NCBI GenBank assembly: GCA_016712315.1
Contig: JADJRG010000029.1
Location: forward strand, 62,001 to 126,000
Origin: Nannocystis sp.
GTDB taxonomy: Bacteria > Myxococcota_A > Polyangia > Nannocystales > Nannocystaceae
DNA: 64,000 bases
Direction of reading: 5' to 3'
The number at the start of each line of letters is the position of its first letter. Within the stretch, counting starts at the first letter, position 1. The position numbers were made by a program, and so were the translations under genes. A model generated the notes under the pieces. It searched no databases and was not told the DNA's origin. It saw only the letters and a program-made list of their open reading frames with translations. Below are positions 41,766 through 50,357 of this stretch, piece after piece.

Positions 41766-43556
41766 TCACTCGCGGTCACCGGCGACGAGCTCAGGGAGCG
41801 GCCGCGCGCGCCCTCGCTCGAACTCGCCCGCGCGCAGGCGGCGGATGTAGGAGCGGTAGGCCTTCATCGCGGTGCCGCCGAAGATGAGCATGATCGGGAT
41901 GTTGACGACCAGCATCACGCCGGTGCCTAACGAGGTGAGGTTGTCGAGCTCGGTCTCGGTGGTGATGAAGCCGAGGCAGGCGACGACGATCGCGGCGCAG
42001 TAGAAGATCTTGTAGGGGATGACCCAGCGGGCGCCGGCGATGTAGATGACGCCCTGCTCGCCGTAGTAGGACCAGGAGATCATGGTCGAGATCGCGAAGA
42101 GCCAGGAGGCGAAGATCACGAGCCACTTGCCGAGGCCAGGGTGCACGCGATCAAAGGCGTGGCTGGTGAGGGCGGCGCCGACGTAGTCGCGGTAGAGATC
42201 GGGGCTGACGGCGACGGGGGCGGCAGGGCCGTCGACCGGGGTCCACTGGATCGCCCACCCGGCGGCGCCGTCAGGGGCAGGGGTGACGGTGCCGGTGATC
42301 CGGCGGAGGGCGGTGCCGGTGGCCTTCTCCACGTCGGTGAAGCGCGCGATCAGGAAGACGCCGTCGCCGGCCTTCCACGGGCCGCTGATGGCCTCGGCGG
42401 CGGGGAGCTTGGGCGGGACCTCGGTCGGCTCGGGGGCCCAACGCGCGCCGCCGTCGGGCGCGGTGGCGGCCGCGACGATCGCGGGCGGCGCGGCGAAGTG
42501 AGCCTCTCCGTCGCGGTTCCAGGCGCCGCTGGTGAGGATCACGAGGGATGTGAGGGTGGAGACGACGATGGTGTCGATGAAGGGCTCGAGGCCGGCGACG
42601 ACGCCCTCGCGCACCGGCTCGTGGGTCTTGGCGGCGGCGTGGGCGATCGGCGAGGATCCCTGGCCGGCTTCGCTCGAGAAGAGGGCGCGCTTCATGCCCC
42701 AGAGAAAGGCGAAGCCGACGGTGGCGCCGACGAAGGCGCCGCCGGCCTCGGCGGGGTTGAAGGCGGCGGCGAAGATGAGGCGGAAGACGCCCGGGATCTC
42801 GGCGTAGTTGACGGCGAGCACGTAGAAGGCGGCGATCAGGTAGACGGCGCACATCGCCGGGACGACGCGGCCGGCGACGGCGCCGATCCGCTTGATGCCG
42901 CCGAGGATGACGAGGCCGACGAGCACGGCCTGGATCGCGCCGACGAGGGGGCCTGGGATGCCGAGGCCGTCCTCGGTGACGACGGCGACGTTCCACGCCT
43001 GGAACATGTTGCCGCCGGTGATGGTGGCGATCAGGAGGGTGACGCAGAAGAGCGCGCCGATCGCTCGACCGAGCCCGCGGAGGCGCGGGTTGCGGCGGGC
43101 GAGGCCCTCCTCGACGACCCACATCGGCCCGCCGTGGGGCTCGTCCGGATCGCTGGTGTCGCGGAAGAGCATGGCTTGGGTGACCTCGGTGGTCTTGAGG
43201 GCCATGCCGACGACGCCGATCACCCACATCCAGAACATCGCGCCGGGGCCGCCGAGGGCGATCGCGACGGCGACGCCGCCGATGTTACCGAGGCCGACGG
43301 TCGCGGAGAGGGCGGCGGAGAGCGCCTGGAAGTGGTTGATCGCGCCTGGGTCGCCGCTGTCGTCGTAGCGGCCGCGGATCACCGCGACGCCGTGGGTGAG
43401 CGCGTGATACTGGCAGAAGCCGCTCCAGAGGGTGAAGAGCACGCCGACGCCGAGCACCGCGTAGAGGATCGACTCGTGCCAGAGGACGTCGTTGATCGCG
43501 GTGAGGACGTGGTTGAATGTGCTGATGAATTCGTCCATGACCGAGCCGGCCGCCAT
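41766..43556 (-). CDS. AGCS-family Na+:amino acid symporter with internal insert
   Basis: A 596-aa membrane protein with the family core: SATVGLGNIGGVAVAIALGGPGAMFWMW (substrate/Na+ site), KTTEVTQA, WGMKRALFSSEAGQGSSPIAHAAAKT, FIDTIVVSTLTSLVIL, FAISTMISWSYYGEQ. It imports alanine or glycine with Na+. Between SGAWN (~42520) and VGAALTSHAF (~42180) there are ~113 extra residues (PAIVAAATAPDGGARWAPEPTEVPP..., FTDVEKATGTALRRITGTVTP). Usual members have a short loop there. M7 (MDEFIST) is an alternative start. Confidence 0.9.
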   Translation of the reverse strand: MAAGSVMDEFISTFNHVLTAINDVLWHESILYAVLGVGVLFTLWSGFCQYHALTHGVAVIRGRYDDSGDPGAINHFQALSAALSATVGLGNIGGVAVAIALGGPGAMFWMWVIGVVGMALKTTEVTQAMLFRDTSDPDEPHGGPMWVVEEGLARRNPRLRGLGRAIGALFCVTLLIATITGGNMFQAWNVAVVTEDGLGIPGPLVGAIQAVLVGLVILGGIKRIGAVAGRVVPAMCAVYLIAAFYVLAVNYAEIPGVFRLIFAAAFNPAEAGGAFVGATVGFAFLWGMKRALFSSEAGQGSSPIAHAAAKTHEPVREGVVAGLEPFIDTIVVSTLTSLVILTSGAWNRDGEAHFAAPPAIVAAATAPDGGARWAPEPTEVPPKLPAAEAISGPWKAGDGVFLIARFTDVEKATGTALRRITGTVTPAPDGAAGWAIQWTPVDGPAAPVAVSPDLYRDYVGAALTSHAFDRVHPGLGKWLVIFASWLFAISTMISWSYYGEQGVIYIAGARWVIPYKIFYCAAIVVACLGFITTETELDNLTSLGTGVMLVVNIPIMLIFGGTAMKAYRSYIRRLRAGEFERGRARPLPELVAGDRE

Positions 43557-43602
43557 GATGGCGCACTGAGCGCCTGACGTCGACCCGATCTTCCACGCAC
43601 GC

Positions 43603-43628
43603 GGCCCGCAGCGGCGGCGCCGCGGGCC
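43603..43628 (-). terminator. Hairpin downstream of the IgGFc-like gene
   Basis: GGCCCGC (43603-43609) pairs perfectly with GCGGGCC (43622-43628) around a 12-base loop, 30 bp past the 3' end of the IgGFc-like gene on the minus strand. No T-run follows, so it is a weak intrinsic-terminator candidate. Confidence 0.3.
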
Positions 43629-43657
43629 TTGGCGCGAGCAGGGCCGCTAGGAGCGGC

Positions 43658-45595
43658 TCACTGCGGGATGACCTCGAGGTCGAGCCCGCCCGGGTACCAG
43701 TAGGAGCCCGCGCTCTGGACGCCGTAGACGGAGATCCCGACCTTGACGTCGGCGCTGACGCGGTGCGTGCCGTCGCCGGCGTTGGAGAGCGGGACGTGGG
43801 CGACCTGGAAGCCCGTCGCGCCGATCGGCTTCCAGGCGTTGACGGGGGCCATGTCGACTTGGACGACCGCGTTCAGCGGGGCGATGATGTCGACAAAATT
43901 CGCGGCCCAGTTCTTCTCGGCGAAGAAGAGGTAGCTGGTGCGGTACTGCTCGGTCGGCACGGTGAGCAGCATCGACGGATCCGAGGTGCCGAAGCCGGCG
44001 CTCTGGCCGACCATGTACTGGGCGACGAGGATCTTCTTGTCGGCGGAGACCTTGAAGGCGGCGGTGGTCATGCTGAGCTGCACGAAGTCGCCAGCGTTGA
44101 CGAGCACCTTCTGCACGCCTTGGTCAGGCTCAAAGGTGAGCGTGGTGTTGGGCTCGCTGGCGATCACGCGGACCATCTGCGCCTTGTCGAGGTTGTTGTT
44201 GGGGACCTGCACCGGCGGGACGACGATGTACTCCTTGGCGAGCGTGTCGATCGGGAACATCGCCTCCTCGAGGTGATCGCAGGCGGTGATGTTGGCGGGG
44301 ATGTTGGTGCAGTCGTGGCCGCCGAAGACCTCGATCGGCTTGTCAGCGCTGACGATCGTGCCGGTCGGATCGCCGTTGGCCGAGGAGATCACCTGGAGCA
44401 CGTCGCCCTCGTCGAGCTTGATGACGCCGGTGCCGGCGGCTGAGACGCCCGCGCCGGCCTGGATCAGCTTGCCTGTGGCAGAGGGGGCGAGGGTCACCGT
44501 GGTGTCGTCGAGGCGGGCGACGACCGCGTAGAAGCTGGGGTAGGAGCTCCAGTGCGGCCAGGTGGCGACGAGGTAATTGTCGCCCCAGGTGTTGACCGGG
44601 AGCAGCAAGGAGGCGTCGTTGGTGAAGGTCGCATTGAGCGGGTTGAACTGGTAGACGGTGACGGGGTTGTTCGAGCGGACGCGGTAGGCGCCGTCGACGA
44701 CCTTGACCGTAGGACCTGTCCCCTTGGTCAGCTCGTTCACCCAGGGCAGGACGATCGTCTTGACCGAGTTGGCGGCGACGTCCGTGACCGAGACGGTGTT
44801 GGCGCCGCGGGTGATCGTGACCTTGGCGGTCTGGTTGGCGGTGTTGGCGACGGCGACCGCGAACACGTAGGTGGGCGCGGTGTTGTAGGCGTCGATCTGC
44901 TGGGTGACGGAGGCGTAGTAGTCGCAGCCGACGTAGCTGAGGCCGAGGTTGGCGCAGGTGCCGGCGCAGCCGCCTTGATCGGCGTCGCAGACGAGGCCCT
45001 GGAGGTCGTCGCAGGTGTCGCCCGCGATCCAGGCGTCGCCCATGCCGCTACAGACCTGCACCTGCTTGCCGTCGCACTTGACCGACCCTGGCAGGCAGAG
45101 CACGCAGCCGAGGCCGCCTTGACACTCGTCGGCGCACAGCTCCTCGGAGCTGTAGCCGCCCATGCCGTCGCACACCTTGGCGGTGTCGCCGTCGCAGATG
45201 ACGGTGTCCTTGGCGCAGGGCGGATCGCCGGTGGTGCCGTCGGTGGTGCCGTCGGTGGTGCCGTCGGTGGTGTCCCCCGTGGTCCCCTCCGTGGGATCGA
45301 CGGCGGTGGTGGAGGTGGTCGGATCGGTGTCGGCGGTGGTGGAGGTGGTGGGATCGGTGTCGGCAGTGGTCGCCGTGGTGGTGCCAGGGCCGCTGCTCTC
45401 GGTGCCGGCGGTGGTGTCCGCGGTGGTGCCGGCGGTGGTGCCGGCGGTGGTGCCGCTCGTGGTGGAGGTGGTGCCCACGCTGGTGTTGGTGGTACTGGTG
45501 CCGGTGTTGGTGTCCGTGCCGCCGCTGTCGTCGCCCGTGCAGGCGGCGAGGGTGAGGACCATGGCGGCGGAGAGTCGAGGTAGGCGTGAGCTCAT
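43658..45595 (-). CDS. IgGFc-binding-like surface lipoprotein
   Basis: A 645-aa protein. Lipoprotein signal (AAMVLTLAAC), a Thr/Gly/Ser/Asp linker with repeated TTDGTTDG units (~15-125), a Cys-rich part (CAKDTVICDGDTAKVCDGMGGYSSEELCADECQGGLGCVLC..., ~125-220) and an IgGFc-binding-type domain to the end: VGCDYYASVTQQID, FAVAVANTANQTAKVTI, VYQFNPL...TNDASLLLP, VVARLDDTTVTL, GGHDCTNIPANITACDHLEEAMFP, QYMVGQSAGFGTSDPSMLL. It is probably an outer-surface adhesin. Complete and uninterrupted. Confidence 0.85.
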   Translation of the reverse strand: MSSRLPRLSAAMVLTLAACTGDDSGGTDTNTGTSTTNTSVGTTSTTSGTTAGTTAGTTADTTAGTESSGPGTTTATTADTDPTTSTTADTDPTTSTTAVDPTEGTTGDTTDGTTDGTTDGTTGDPPCAKDTVICDGDTAKVCDGMGGYSSEELCADECQGGLGCVLCLPGSVKCDGKQVQVCSGMGDAWIAGDTCDDLQGLVCDADQGGCAGTCANLGLSYVGCDYYASVTQQIDAYNTAPTYVFAVAVANTANQTAKVTITRGANTVSVTDVAANSVKTIVLPWVNELTKGTGPTVKVVDGAYRVRSNNPVTVYQFNPLNATFTNDASLLLPVNTWGDNYLVATWPHWSSYPSFYAVVARLDDTTVTLAPSATGKLIQAGAGVSAAGTGVIKLDEGDVLQVISSANGDPTGTIVSADKPIEVFGGHDCTNIPANITACDHLEEAMFPIDTLAKEYIVVPPVQVPNNNLDKAQMVRVIASEPNTTLTFEPDQGVQKVLVNAGDFVQLSMTTAAFKVSADKKILVAQYMVGQSAGFGTSDPSMLLTVPTEQYRTSYLFFAEKNWAANFVDIIAPLNAVVQVDMAPVNAWKPIGATGFQVAHVPLSNAGDGTHRVSADVKVGISVYGVQSAGSYWYPGGLDLEVIPQ

Positions 45596-45677
45596 AAAGC
45601 TGAGTTATCACGGCCGACGCTCGTCGAGCCGCGTCGCGCGCGCGATCTCGCTCACGCAGCGGGGCTTCGTGTGAGGA

Positions 45678-46448
45678 TCAGCCGGCGGGCTTGGCGGGGG
45701 CGTCGGGGCGGACGCCGTGGGGGACCTCGACGCGCTCGCCGATGGTGACGCGGTGGCGGCCGAACTGGAGGGCGGTGACCTTGATGAGCAGATCCGCGTA
45801 CTCCCAGCGGGCCTCGAAGGCTTGCGCGGGCGGGAAGTGGACCTTGCCGCCTTCGTCCGGGCGCGGGAGCTCGCCGACGCGGCCGGTGGGGGGGCCGTAG
45901 GTGGCGCTGAAGGCGGCGACGGCGTCCTCGAAGTCGGCGAGGGCGGCGGCGTGGTCGTCGTGGGTGCGCTGGTAGGAGGCGTGGCGCAGCGGTAAGTCGT
46001 CGCTGTCGAGGACGAGCAGGAAGCGGCCGGTCGAGGTGGGACGCGGGCGATCGCTGAGCACCGCGGCGGGGGTGTCGGGGCAGCTGAAGCGGATCTGCGG
46101 GTTGCCCTCGCGCTTGCTCTTCTTCTTGACCCACGAGGCGGAGGAGACGGCGTCCTCGCCGCGCTCGGCGGCCTTGGCGAGCTCGGCCTCGCGCTTCTCC
46201 TGCATGAGGGCGCGGATCGAGGTGTCTTTGCAGGTGAGGCCGAGGCGCTTGGTGTGCGCTTGCACGTCGGCGTAGGTGGCGGCGCCGAGATCGAGGCCGA
46301 AGGCGCGCGCGCTGGGGGCCCTGGGGCCCGCGCTGGGCTCGCGGAAAGACGGCGGCGCGGGCGCAGCTTCGGCGGCGTCCGCCTCTTTGCGGCCGCAGGC
46401 GGCGGTGGAGATGAGGGCGAGGGCGAGCGCGAGGGCTGATGGCTGCAC
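45678..46448 (-). CDS. Hypothetical lipoprotein
   Basis: A 256-aa lipoprotein (LISTAAC), a Pro/Ala linker, then a domain with GLDLGAATYADVQAHTKRLGLTCKDTSIRALMQEKREAELAKAAERG, IRFSCPDTPAAVLSD, GRFLLVLDSDDLPLRHASYQRTHDDHAAALADFEDAVAAFSATYGPPTGR. No family recognised. Located downstream of and on the same strand as the 46461-46880 lipoprotein. Confidence 0.7.
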   Translation of the reverse strand: MQPSALALALALISTAACGRKEADAAEAAPAPPSFREPSAGPRAPSARAFGLDLGAATYADVQAHTKRLGLTCKDTSIRALMQEKREAELAKAAERGEDAVSSASWVKKKSKREGNPQIRFSCPDTPAAVLSDRPRPTSTGRFLLVLDSDDLPLRHASYQRTHDDHAAALADFEDAVAAFSATYGPPTGRVGELPRPDEGGKVHFPPAQAFEARWEYADLLIKVTALQFGRHRVTIGERVEVPHGVRPDAPAKPAG

Positions 46449-46460
46449 GGCGGGCCTAAA

Positions 46461-46880
46461 CTAGCAGCCATCGCCAGAAGTCGACACTTCTGCGGCGCGG
46501 CGATCGCAGCGCTGTCGCTGACGCAGACGGAGCCGCAGCGCGGCGTCAGCCTCGAAGCGCTGGGTGTGGCCACGGCGGGCGCGCAGGGTGCGGCGCTTGT
46601 GGCGATGGTCGCGGCCGTCGTGGAGGTCGACGCGGAGCAGCCCGCCGCCGCGGGGGGCCTGGGCGCACTCGCCTGGGATGATCCGGGCGTCGCCGACGGA
46701 GAGGGTGAGGGGGCGATCAGGGTCGGCGATGAGGCAGACCCGGGCGGGTTCGCGAGGCTCACAAGCGCGCGCTGCGGTCCGCTGCCAGCCGCTGCGCGGG
46801 GCGCAGGCGACGAAGAGGAGGGCGAGCAGGAGGGGCGTGAGGTGGAGGAGGGCGCGGGTCGGCGCGCGCTTGTGGCACAC
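46461..46880 (-). CDS. Small basic lipoprotein
   Basis: A ~139-aa product from a GTG start (VCHKRAPTRALLHLTPLLLALLFVAC). The mature part is Cys- and Arg-rich (RACEPREPARVCLIADPDRPLTLSVGDARIIPGEC) and very basic (RRTLRARRGHTQRFEADAALRLRLRQRQRC). Divergent from dciA-like gene by 9 bp, so the promoters overlap the start codons. The long ORF in this frame (to 47330) is the shadow of the opposite gene. Function unknown. Confidence 0.55.
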   Translation of the reverse strand: MCHKRAPTRALLHLTPLLLALLFVACAPRSGWQRTAARACEPREPARVCLIADPDRPLTLSVGDARIIPGECAQAPRGGGLLRVDLHDGRDHRHKRRTLRARRGHTQRFEADAALRLRLRQRQRCDRRAAEVSTSGDGC

Positions 46881-46889
46881 TGCGCGGCG

Positions 46890-47387
46890 ATGGCCCGGCG
46901 GCGCCGCCCGAATGTCCCGAGCAAGCCGATCCAGATCGGGCCGGCGATCTGGTCGCTGGTGCGCACACATGTGCCGGAAGATACCATCCAGATCCTGCGG
47001 ATCCGCGAGATCTGGCCGAAGGTCGCGAACCGCGCGTTGACCGAGCACGCGTGGCCGGCGGCGCTGCACGGCGACGAGCTGGTGATCGACGTGCAGGACA
47101 GCCAGTGGCTGCACGAGCTGACGTATATGCGGCAGGCGCTGCTGCAGAAGCTGGCGCTGCTGTGCCCGCACCTGCCGCTGAGCCGCCTGCGCCTGCGCTT
47201 GGCGAGCCGCGATCGGCCGCCGATGCCGCGGCGTTTGGAGCTGCCGCCGGCGCCCCCGTCGATCCCGCCGCCGCTCGCGGGCCCGCTCGAGCCGGCGACG
47301 GTGGCGGCGATCGAGGGCCTGCAGGACCACGAGCTGCGGGCGCTGCTGACCCGACGGCTCGAGGAGATGCGCGCTCCGGCGCGGTGA
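46890..47387 (+). CDS. DUF721 / DciA-like protein
   Basis: A ~165-aa protein with the DUF721 core (VPEDTIQILRIREIWPKVANRALTEHAWPAALHGDELVIDVQDSQWLHELTYMRQALLQKL). DciA proteins help load the replicative helicase DnaB in bacteria without DnaC. C-terminal Pro-rich tail and a helix. ATG at 46890. Confidence 0.85.
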   Translation: MARRRRPNVPSKPIQIGPAIWSLVRTHVPEDTIQILRIREIWPKVANRALTEHAWPAALHGDELVIDVQDSQWLHELTYMRQALLQKLALLCPHLPLSRLRLRLASRDRPPMPRRLELPPAPPSIPPPLAGPLEPATVAAIEGLQDHELRALLTRRLEEMRAPAR

Positions 47388-47402
47388 CGAGCTGCGCCGC
47401 GC

Positions 47403-48782
47403 TCAGCGGCCGCGCGCGGCGAGGGCGAAGGCGCGGCGGCGCTGCGACTCTTGTTCGTCGCGCTGATCGCTGGCGATGAGGCGGGCGGCGGTGAGGTGCA
47501 GGGGGAGGCGGAGCTGCGGATCGCCGAGATCGGCGGCGAGGCGGCTGAGCAGGGCGGGGAGGTAGCGGACGAGATCCGAGCGGCGGGCGGCGGCCGAGCC
47601 GGGGCTGCTGGGGACGATCGCGGCGATCAGCGCGCGGGCGGCGTCGGGGCGATCTCGGAGGGCGGCGAGGGCGAGGGCGAGGGCGCCGCGCTCGTCGTCG
47701 GCGGCGCTGAGCTGGGCGGCGAGGCGCTCAGCGAGGAGATGGCCGTCGGGCCAGGTCGGTGGGCGCCGCGGGCGCGGCAAGGCGACCCCGAGGGCGGGCG
47801 GGGCGCCCTCGCCGCCGCGGAGCTCGAGCAGGCGGGCGCGCGCGCGGGCGAGCTCGTGCGGGAGCTGGTGCGCCTCGAGGGCGCCGAGCAGGAGCGACTC
47901 GGCGAGGTCGAGGCCGAGGGCGCTGGCTTCGCCGATCGTCCGCTCGAGCGCGAGGTCGTAGGAGCCGTGGTCGATGAGGCGATCGAGCTCGTCGGGGAAG
48001 GAGAGCTCGCGCTCGGCGGCGAGGTGATCGATGGGATCGATGGGATCGAGATCGGCAGGAGGGGGGCCGGCGCTGGCGGCGAGGGCGGCGTCGATCCGCT
48101 GGCGTGGGCCGCCGCGGAGGACGTAGCGGCGGCTGCGGTGGCGCTCGCTGGCGAGTAAGGCGTCGTCGCCGTGGTGGGGGCTGCGCTCGACCGCGAGCAA
48201 GGTGCGAAAGAGGCGGAGCTCGCTGGCGCGGACGAGCCCCTCGAGGCCGGCGACGCGGCGCTGCCAGTACATGGTCGACAGCTCGCGCTGGTAGTAGAGG
48301 GCGCGGCCGGCGAGCAGGCGGGCGAAGGGGGGGAGCGGGCCGGCGTCGGCGAGGCCGAGCTGCTCGTAGGCCTCGCCGTGGATCCGCGCGAGCAGGGCGG
48401 TGGCCTGGGCGCGCCGGTCGTAGGGGGCGTCGCTGGTGTAGCGCAGGCGGAGCGCGAGCAGCGCTTGGCTGAGGGCGGCGTCGCCGATCGGTGAGAGCTG
48501 AGCGCTGACAGGATCGGCGAGGTGCTCAGGCTGGGGGGATCCGGGGCGATCGAGGGCGACGAGCCGGGCGATCCCCTGGAGATCCGGGGCGGCGGCGAGG
48601 CGCGGGATGAGGGCTGCGACGGCGGCGGTCGTGTCGGCGGCGAGCAGCTCGGCGCGGAGATCAAGGGGGGCGCTCGGGCGCTCCAGGCAGAGCAGCGGGG
48701 CGAGGGCGGGATCGCTGCAGAGAGGATCAGGTGCGGCCGCGGAGGCGAGCGCGAGCGCGAGGGGGAGGGCGAGGGAGAGCAT
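47403..48782 (-). CDS. Secreted helical hypothetical protein
   Basis: A 459-aa protein with a signal peptide (MLSLALPLALALASAAA) and an almost wholly alpha-helical mature part rich in Ala, Leu, Arg (LVRASELRLFRTLLAVERS, IDHGSYDLALERTIGEASALGLDLAESLLLGALEAHQLPHELARARARLLEL). Suggests a repeat scaffold, but no family recognised. Precedes no obvious operon partner: the PilZ gene lies 32 bp upstream on the same strand. Confidence 0.65.
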   Translation of the reverse strand: MLSLALPLALALASAAAPDPLCSDPALAPLLCLERPSAPLDLRAELLAADTTAAVAALIPRLAAAPDLQGIARLVALDRPGSPQPEHLADPVSAQLSPIGDAALSQALLALRLRYTSDAPYDRRAQATALLARIHGEAYEQLGLADAGPLPPFARLLAGRALYYQRELSTMYWQRRVAGLEGLVRASELRLFRTLLAVERSPHHGDDALLASERHRSRRYVLRGGPRQRIDAALAASAGPPPADLDPIDPIDHLAAERELSFPDELDRLIDHGSYDLALERTIGEASALGLDLAESLLLGALEAHQLPHELARARARLLELRGGEGAPPALGVALPRPRRPPTWPDGHLLAERLAAQLSAADDERGALALALAALRDRPDAARALIAAIVPSSPGSAAARRSDLVRYLPALLSRLAADLGDPQLRLPLHLTAARLIASDQRDEQESQRRRAFALAARGR

Positions 48783-48814
48783 GCTGCGGAGCTCGGCGAG
48801 GCCGCTCGGCGCGG

Positions 48815-49435
48815 CTACTCGTCGACGAAGCGGCGGATGACCTCGCGGATCCGATGGACGCCGCCCATGTCTCGGGCGACGAACTCAACGCCAGGTCCGT
48901 CGGGGTTGTCGTTGTTGCGGACGACCGCTTGCAGCTCGAGGGGGCGGGTGCTGCCGGGCGGCGCGATCTCGACGATGATCTCCTCCGCGATCTCGAGGGG
49001 CTCGGGGGTGAGGAGCAGCGCGCCTGCCTCAGAGATCTCGGAGACGCTGGCGGCGACGAAGTCGGGATCGCGGGCGCGGCGCCAGCGGACCTCGACCAGC
49101 ACGGGCTGGCGGACGTGCCGGCGGCGCTGGAGCATCGTCTGGTTGCCAGCGGCGACCTCGCGGAGGAAGAGCACCTTGCGCCACTCGCTGCCGGTGCAGC
49201 GCAGCACGCCAGCGGCGCGGACGCGGAGGCGCGGGCGGGCGTTCTGCCACTTCTTGCCGATCGCGCGGACGATCATCTTGCCGGGCAAGCCGGTGAAGAA
49301 GAGCTCCGCGAGCAGCTCTTCGCCTGGCTCGAAGCGCTCGGTGGTGAAGACCTGGAGGGCGTTGTCCTCGCCAGGCGCGCGGAACGCCTCGAGGAACGCC
49401 TCCCCCGAGGGGTAGTGGCAGCGGATCCTTCGCAC
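48815..49435 (-). CDS. PilZ-domain protein
   Basis: A 206-aa protein with two PilZ-like halves; the C-terminal one has RRRHVRQPVLVEVRWR (the RxxxR c-di-GMP site) and SVSEISEAGALLLT (D/NxSxxG). Similar to the myxobacterial TIGR02266-type PilZ proteins. It likely binds c-di-GMP and controls motility or export. Divergent from the glycosyltransferase. Confidence 0.8.
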   Translation of the reverse strand: MRRIRCHYPSGEAFLEAFRAPGEDNALQVFTTERFEPGEELLAELFFTGLPGKMIVRAIGKKWQNARPRLRVRAAGVLRCTGSEWRKVLFLREVAAGNQTMLQRRRHVRQPVLVEVRWRRARDPDFVAASVSEISEAGALLLTPEPLEIAEEIIVEIAPPGSTRPLELQAVVRNNDNPDGPGVEFVARDMGGVHRIREVIRRFVDE

Positions 49436-49552
49436 TGTACGCTCATCCCGGCTCGCTGCCGGCGGCGGATGGTAACGACGCCGGCGAGCCGCTGCAAGCG
49501 AGCGGGCTTGTCAGCGGACGATCGATCGGCGAAAAGCGCCAGCGGCGAGCTG

Positions 49553-50323
49553 ATGACGCGAACAGACGGAGACGCGGCGAGCAGCGGCGCGGCCGAGCAG
49601 GGGCGGACGCCCCCGCGCGCGGTCGTCCTCATCCCGACATACAACGAACGCGAGAACCTGGCGGGGATCGTCGCGGCCGTGCACGCGGCGGCGCCGACGA
49701 TGGATGTGCTGGTGATCGACGACGCGAGCCCCGACGGCACCGGCGCGCTGGCGGACGGGCTCGCGGCCGCGGATGGGCGGATCTCGGTGCTGCACCGCGC
49801 GGGCAAGGAGGGGCTGGGGCGGGCGTACCTGGCGGGCTTTCGCGAGGTGTTGGCGGATCGGCGCGCCTACAGCCACGTGATCCAGATGGACGCGGACTTC
49901 TCGCATGATCCGGCGCGTCTGGGCGCGCTGCTGGCGGCGTGCGCGGACGGCGGCGCGGACGTGGCGGTCGGCTCGCGGTATGTGGAAGGCGGCGCGACGG
50001 TCGGCTGGAGCGCGCGTCGGCGCCTGCTCTCTCGTGCAGGTGGGCTGTACGCGCGGCTGATCTTGGGGGTGAAGATCCGTGACTTGACCGCGGGTTATGT
50101 CTGCTACCGCAGGGCGGCGCTCGCGGCGCTGCCCCTGGAGAAGATCGCGGCGAGCGGCTACGGCTTCCAGATAGAGATGAAGTACCGCTGCGTGCGCGCG
50201 GGCTTGACGGTGCGCGAGGTGCCGATCACGTTCCCCGATCGCCAGCGCGGGGCGTCGAAGATGTCAGCGGCGATCATGATCGAGGCGCTCGCGCTGGTCT
50301 GGCGGCTGCGTCGGGCGCGCTGA
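49553..50323 (+). CDS. Polyprenol-phosphate mannosyltransferase-like GT2 enzyme
   Basis: A ~256-aa glycosyltransferase family 2 enzyme: VVLIPTYNERENLAGIV, VIDDASPDGTGALAD, MDADFSHDPARLGAL, VAVGSRYVEGGATVGWSARRRLLSRAGGLYARLIL, DLTAGYVCYRR, GYGFQIEMKYRCVRAGLTVREVPITFPDRQRGASKMS. Matches Dpm1/polyprenol monophosphomannose synthases without the C-terminal membrane domain. It would supply Pol-P-sugar for glycosylation. Starts by ATG at 49553; the aminotransferase starts 34 bp later. Confidence 0.9.
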   Translation: MTRTDGDAASSGAAEQGRTPPRAVVLIPTYNERENLAGIVAAVHAAAPTMDVLVIDDASPDGTGALADGLAAADGRISVLHRAGKEGLGRAYLAGFREVLADRRAYSHVIQMDADFSHDPARLGALLAACADGGADVAVGSRYVEGGATVGWSARRRLLSRAGGLYARLILGVKIRDLTAGYVCYRRAALAALPLEKIAASGYGFQIEMKYRCVRAGLTVREVPITFPDRQRGASKMSAAIMIEALALVWRLRRAR

Positions 50324-50357
50324 CCTTCCCCTCGCGATCCTGTAAGACTCGGGGGCG

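Noticed and set aside
42141..43577. 478-codon plus-strand frame in the symporter region
   Set aside because: Gly/Asp/Ala-rich antisense of the AGCS gene, which has clear membrane motifs on the other strand.
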